Assembly (NCBI GenBank): GCA_007118075.1
Contig: SKSH01000212.1
Span: 1 to 7,788 of the forward strand
DNA from: Halobacteriales archaeon
GTDB taxonomy: Archaea > Halobacteriota > Halobacteria > Halobacteriales > SKSH01
Reading direction: 5' to 3'
DNA length: 7,788 bases
Made by a program: the position numbers and the translations under genes. The first letter of the stretch is position 1. Each line of letters opens with the position of its first letter. The notes under the pieces were generated by a model. The model was not told the DNA's origin and searched no databases. It was given only the letters and a program-made list of their open reading frames with translations. This document shows, one piece after another, positions 5,727 through 7,788 of this stretch.

Positions 5727-5741
5727 CGTCCACGGTGGACG
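5727..5741. promoter_or_regulatory. 15-bp perfect dyad, candidate operator
   Basis: CGTCCAC-G-GTGGACG, two 7-bp arms around one base. It lies 10 bases upstream of the TATA-like box of the FAD dehydrogenase and about 40 bases upstream of that of the PRC-barrel gene. Its symmetry and place suit a dimeric regulator acting on the dehydrogenase promoter. I do not know a haloarchaeal regulator with this exact site. Confidence 0.4.
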
Positions 5742-5751
5742 ATGCTGCCCG

Positions 5752-5759
5752 CTTAAGGG
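5752..5759 (+). promoter_or_regulatory. TATA-like box of the FAD/Fe-S dehydrogenase
   Basis: CTTAAGGG, centred about 28 bases before the ATG at 5784, again predicting a leaderless transcript. No Shine-Dalgarno lies before the ATG. Confidence 0.45.
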
Positions 5760-5783
5760 TGGCCCCGACCCATGCTTACGCAT

Positions 5784-7788
5784 ATGGCCGGCGAGTATGC
5801 TGCACCCACCCATCACGGTCCCGAGCCACTCGCAGCTCCGCATGCGAGCGCACTCTCCGATCGCATCGATGGTGAGGTCCGGGCTGATGACTACACCAGG
5901 CATCTCTACGCCACTGATGCCAGTCTGTATCGATGCGTCCCCGAGGTAGTCATTTTCCCCAAACATCGGCAGGATATCGTCGAAACGGTACAGTACTGCA
6001 CAGCGAATGAAGTCCCGATCCTCCCACGCGGTGGCGGGACCAGCCTCGCCGGACAGACCATCAACGAGGCCGTCGTCCTCGATTTTACCCGATACATGGA
6101 CGATATCATCGAAGTCGACCAACACGCTCAGAGAGCCATCGTCCAACCAGGACTGGTCGTCGGTGATCTCAACCTGCACCTTGAGCGATTCGAGCTACAC
6201 TACGGTGCGGTGCCTGCGTCCGGGCATCGTGCCACCGTTGGTGGAGGTATCGGGAACGATACCGCCGGCGCTCATTCACTCGTGTACGGATCCGCCGACG
6301 ACAACCTCCAATCGATCGAGCTGGTCCTCGCCGATGGCTCGGTCCACACGTTCGGACCGACCGATCCCGCCGAGATCGAGGCACGTGCTGGAGAGGATGG
6401 CCTGCTCGGCAACATCTATTCGGTGATCCACCGGTTGCACACCGAGGAGGCGGAGACGATCGAGAAGGCGTATCCACCACTCCACCGTAATGTTGCCGGG
6501 TACAACCTCGATTCGTTGCTCGAACCTGATCCGGACGGCCGGCTCAATCTTGCGAGATTCATCGCCGGAAGCGAGGGTACCCTTGGAATCATCACCGAGG
6601 CGACGATTGAGCTCGCCCCCTCACCCGAGGCAGTGGGAACGATGCTGCTCTCTTATGCGGATTTCATCGAGGCGATGGCTGACGTCGGCGCGCTCTTGGA
6701 GCACGACCCTGCAGCGGTGGAATCCATGGACGCACCGCTGCTCGATAAGGCGAGAGCACAACCGAAGTTCGCCGACAAGGCAGCGATCGTCCCTGCAGCA
6801 GCCGATGGAGCGTTGCTCGTCGAGATCTTCGGTCCTGATGCATCATCGGTCAACGCCGACCTTGAGACACTCACCGAGACGTTTGGACCTGAGAACGGTC
6901 GGACCATCGACGTCATTGCAACGACCGATGTTGCCGAGCGCGAGCGATTCTGGGCACTGCGAAAGAGTGCCCTCCCGCTGATGCTCTCAGAGACAACCGA
7001 TGAGAAGCATGTTGCCTTCGTCGAGGACGCGGTGGTGCCTCCTAAGCAACTCCCTGGGTTCGTCGAGGGCTTCCTCGAGCTCTTAGACGTCCATGACACC
7101 TATGCGAGCTTCTATGGCCATGCCGGGCCAGGGGTCTTGCACGTCAGGCCGATGGTCGACGTGGCTTCGATCGATGGACGCAAGGAGATGCGATCGATCG
7201 CCGAGGGGGCATTCGAACTGACCATGGCCCACGAAGGGAGCATCTGTGGCGAGCACGGCGACGGCAGGGTCCGCACCGAATGGACCAAACGCCAGTATGG
7301 GACGGAGATCGTCGGGTTATTCGAGGCCATCAAGGATGCCTTCGATCCGGACGGATTGCTCAATCCCGGTCCGATCACCGGTGATGTGACCATCGAGGAG
7401 GATCAGCGAATCGAGCCAGGCCATACGGTCAATCTGCCCTTCGAGCCAGCTCTCGCCTGGGAGAACGATAACGGGCTGCGCGGGATGGTCGAGCTTTGTC
7501 ACGGGTGTGGTGGCTGTCGCACCAGCCAGGCTGTCGAGGGTGGCATGATGTGTCCAACCTTCCGAGCCACCAATGAGGAGATCGCCAGTACCCGAGGCCG
7601 AGCGAATCTCCTTCGAGAGGCGATCCGAGGCAACCTTCCACCGGAGACTCTCTTCGACCCTCGATTCGAGTCGGAGGTACTAGATTTGTGCATCGGCTGT
7701 AAGGGGTGTCTTCACGACTGTCCCAGTGGTGTCGATCTCGCGACGCTCAAAGCAGAACTTCAATACCAACGCATCCAGCGAGCTGGTA
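5784..7788 (+). CDS. FAD-dependent 2-hydroxyacid dehydrogenase fused to Fe-S module (3' end outside window)
   Basis: This probably oxidises a D-2-hydroxyacid such as D-lactate or D-2-hydroxyglutarate and passes electrons through FAD and iron-sulfur clusters to the quinone pool. The frame is open for 668 residues to the right edge. Related fused proteins (YdiJ type) are about 1,000 residues, so the GlpC-like CCG domains are probably cut off. Seen: a type-4 FAD-binding (PCMH) domain with PRGGGTSLAGQ at 81-91, then ASGHRATVGGGIGNDTAGAH, NVAGYNLDSLL and FIAGSEGTLGIITEA. The FAD-oxidase C-terminal domain follows, with YGHAGPGVLHVRP, ICGEHGDGRVR and FDPDGLLNPG. Next comes a ferredoxin-like segment with CHGCGGC (first Cys at 572) and a following Cys-Pro, then CIGCKGCLHDCP (first Cys at 636): two complete [4Fe-4S] motifs. 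The start at 5784 is supported by a TATA-like box about 28 bases upstream. The exact substrate cannot be told from sequence alone, and no lactate permease is in view. Confidence 0.92.
   Translation, partial: MAGEYAAPTHHGPEPLAAPHASALSDRIDGEVRADDYTRHLYATDASLYRCVPEVVIFPKHRQDIVETVQYCTANEVPILPRGGGTSLAGQTINEAVVLDFTRYMDDIIEVDQHAQRAIVQPGLVVGDLNLHLERFELHYGAVPASGHRATVGGGIGNDTAGAHSLVYGSADDNLQSIELVLADGSVHTFGPTDPAEIEARAGEDGLLGNIYSVIHRLHTEEAETIEKAYPPLHRNVAGYNLDSLLEPDPDGRLNLARFIAGSEGTLGIITEATIELAPSPEAVGTMLLSYADFIEAMADVGALLEHDPAAVESMDAPLLDKARAQPKFADKAAIVPAAADGALLVEIFGPDASSVNADLETLTETFGPENGRTIDVIATTDVAERERFWALRKSALPLMLSETTDEKHVAFVEDAVVPPKQLPGFVEGFLELLDVHDTYASFYGHAGPGVLHVRPMVDVASIDGRKEMRSIAEGAFELTMAHEGSICGEHGDGRVRTEWTKRQYGTEIVGLFEAIKDAFDPDGLLNPGPITGDVTIEEDQRIEPGHTVNLPFEPALAWENDNGLRGMVELCHGCGGCRTSQAVEGGMMCPTFRATNEEIASTRGRANLLREAIRGNLPPETLFDPRFESEVLDLCIGCKGCLHDCPSGVDLATLKAELQYQRIQRAG

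Noticed and set aside
5658..6179. The minus-strand PRC-barrel frame stays open for another 522 bases upstream.
   Set aside because: This part is antisense to the well-supported dehydrogenase, its peptide has no family features, and the PRC domain is complete from 5657.

Overview
The window looks like a stretch of a haloarchaeal (class Halobacteria) chromosome. The proteins are rich in Asp and Glu. Most genes start within about 25-30 bases of a TATA-like box and have no visible Shine-Dalgarno, the pattern of leaderless archaeal transcripts. The content is also typical: a receiver-HalX response regulator, a Tat-exported lipoprotein, a TrkA-N/DHH/DHHA1 fusion and a PRC-barrel protein. I cannot name a genus. 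G+C looks moderate for the class, judged by eye only. There is no CRISPR array, rRNA, transposase or inverted-repeat-bounded insertion sequence.

Layout. Bases 2-844 (+) hold the C-terminal 280 residues of IMP dehydrogenase (guaB), cut by the left edge. It converges on a small Tat lipoprotein with an NTF2/DUF4878-like domain (911-1291, -), with a 7-bp hairpin between them. The lipoprotein is divergent from a HalX response regulator (1428-2027, +), and each has its own TATA-like box in the 136-base spacer. After the regulator, a 163-base spacer with several small dyads leads to a GT4-type glycosyltransferase (2191-3318, -). Upstream of it, 3319-3745 is largely gene-poor, with only a doubtful 71-codon ORF. 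tRNA-Lys(CUU) follows at 3746-3819 (-). Divergent from the tRNA is a 483-residue TrkA-N/DHH/DHHA1 protein (3918-5369, +). It converges, 12 bases apart, on a 91-residue PRC-barrel protein resembling the CdpB cell-division proteins (5382-5657, -). Divergent from that, and running off the right edge, is a large FAD-dependent dehydrogenase fused to a 2x[4Fe-4S] module (5784-7788, +), of the D-lactate/D-2-hydroxyglutarate dehydrogenase type.

Function. Most of the genes look like independent single-gene units serving purine synthesis, signalling, cell-envelope or glycan work, translation, cell division and respiratory oxidation of a 2-hydroxyacid. The points most worth a second look are the apparently degraded catalytic motifs of the DHH protein, its pairing with a CdpB-like gene, a 15-bp dyad just upstream of the dehydrogenase promoter, two 20-bp-spaced repeats upstream of the response regulator, and the orphan glycosyltransferase with its gene-poor upstream region. 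I did not find a convincing new multi-gene defence or mobile system.
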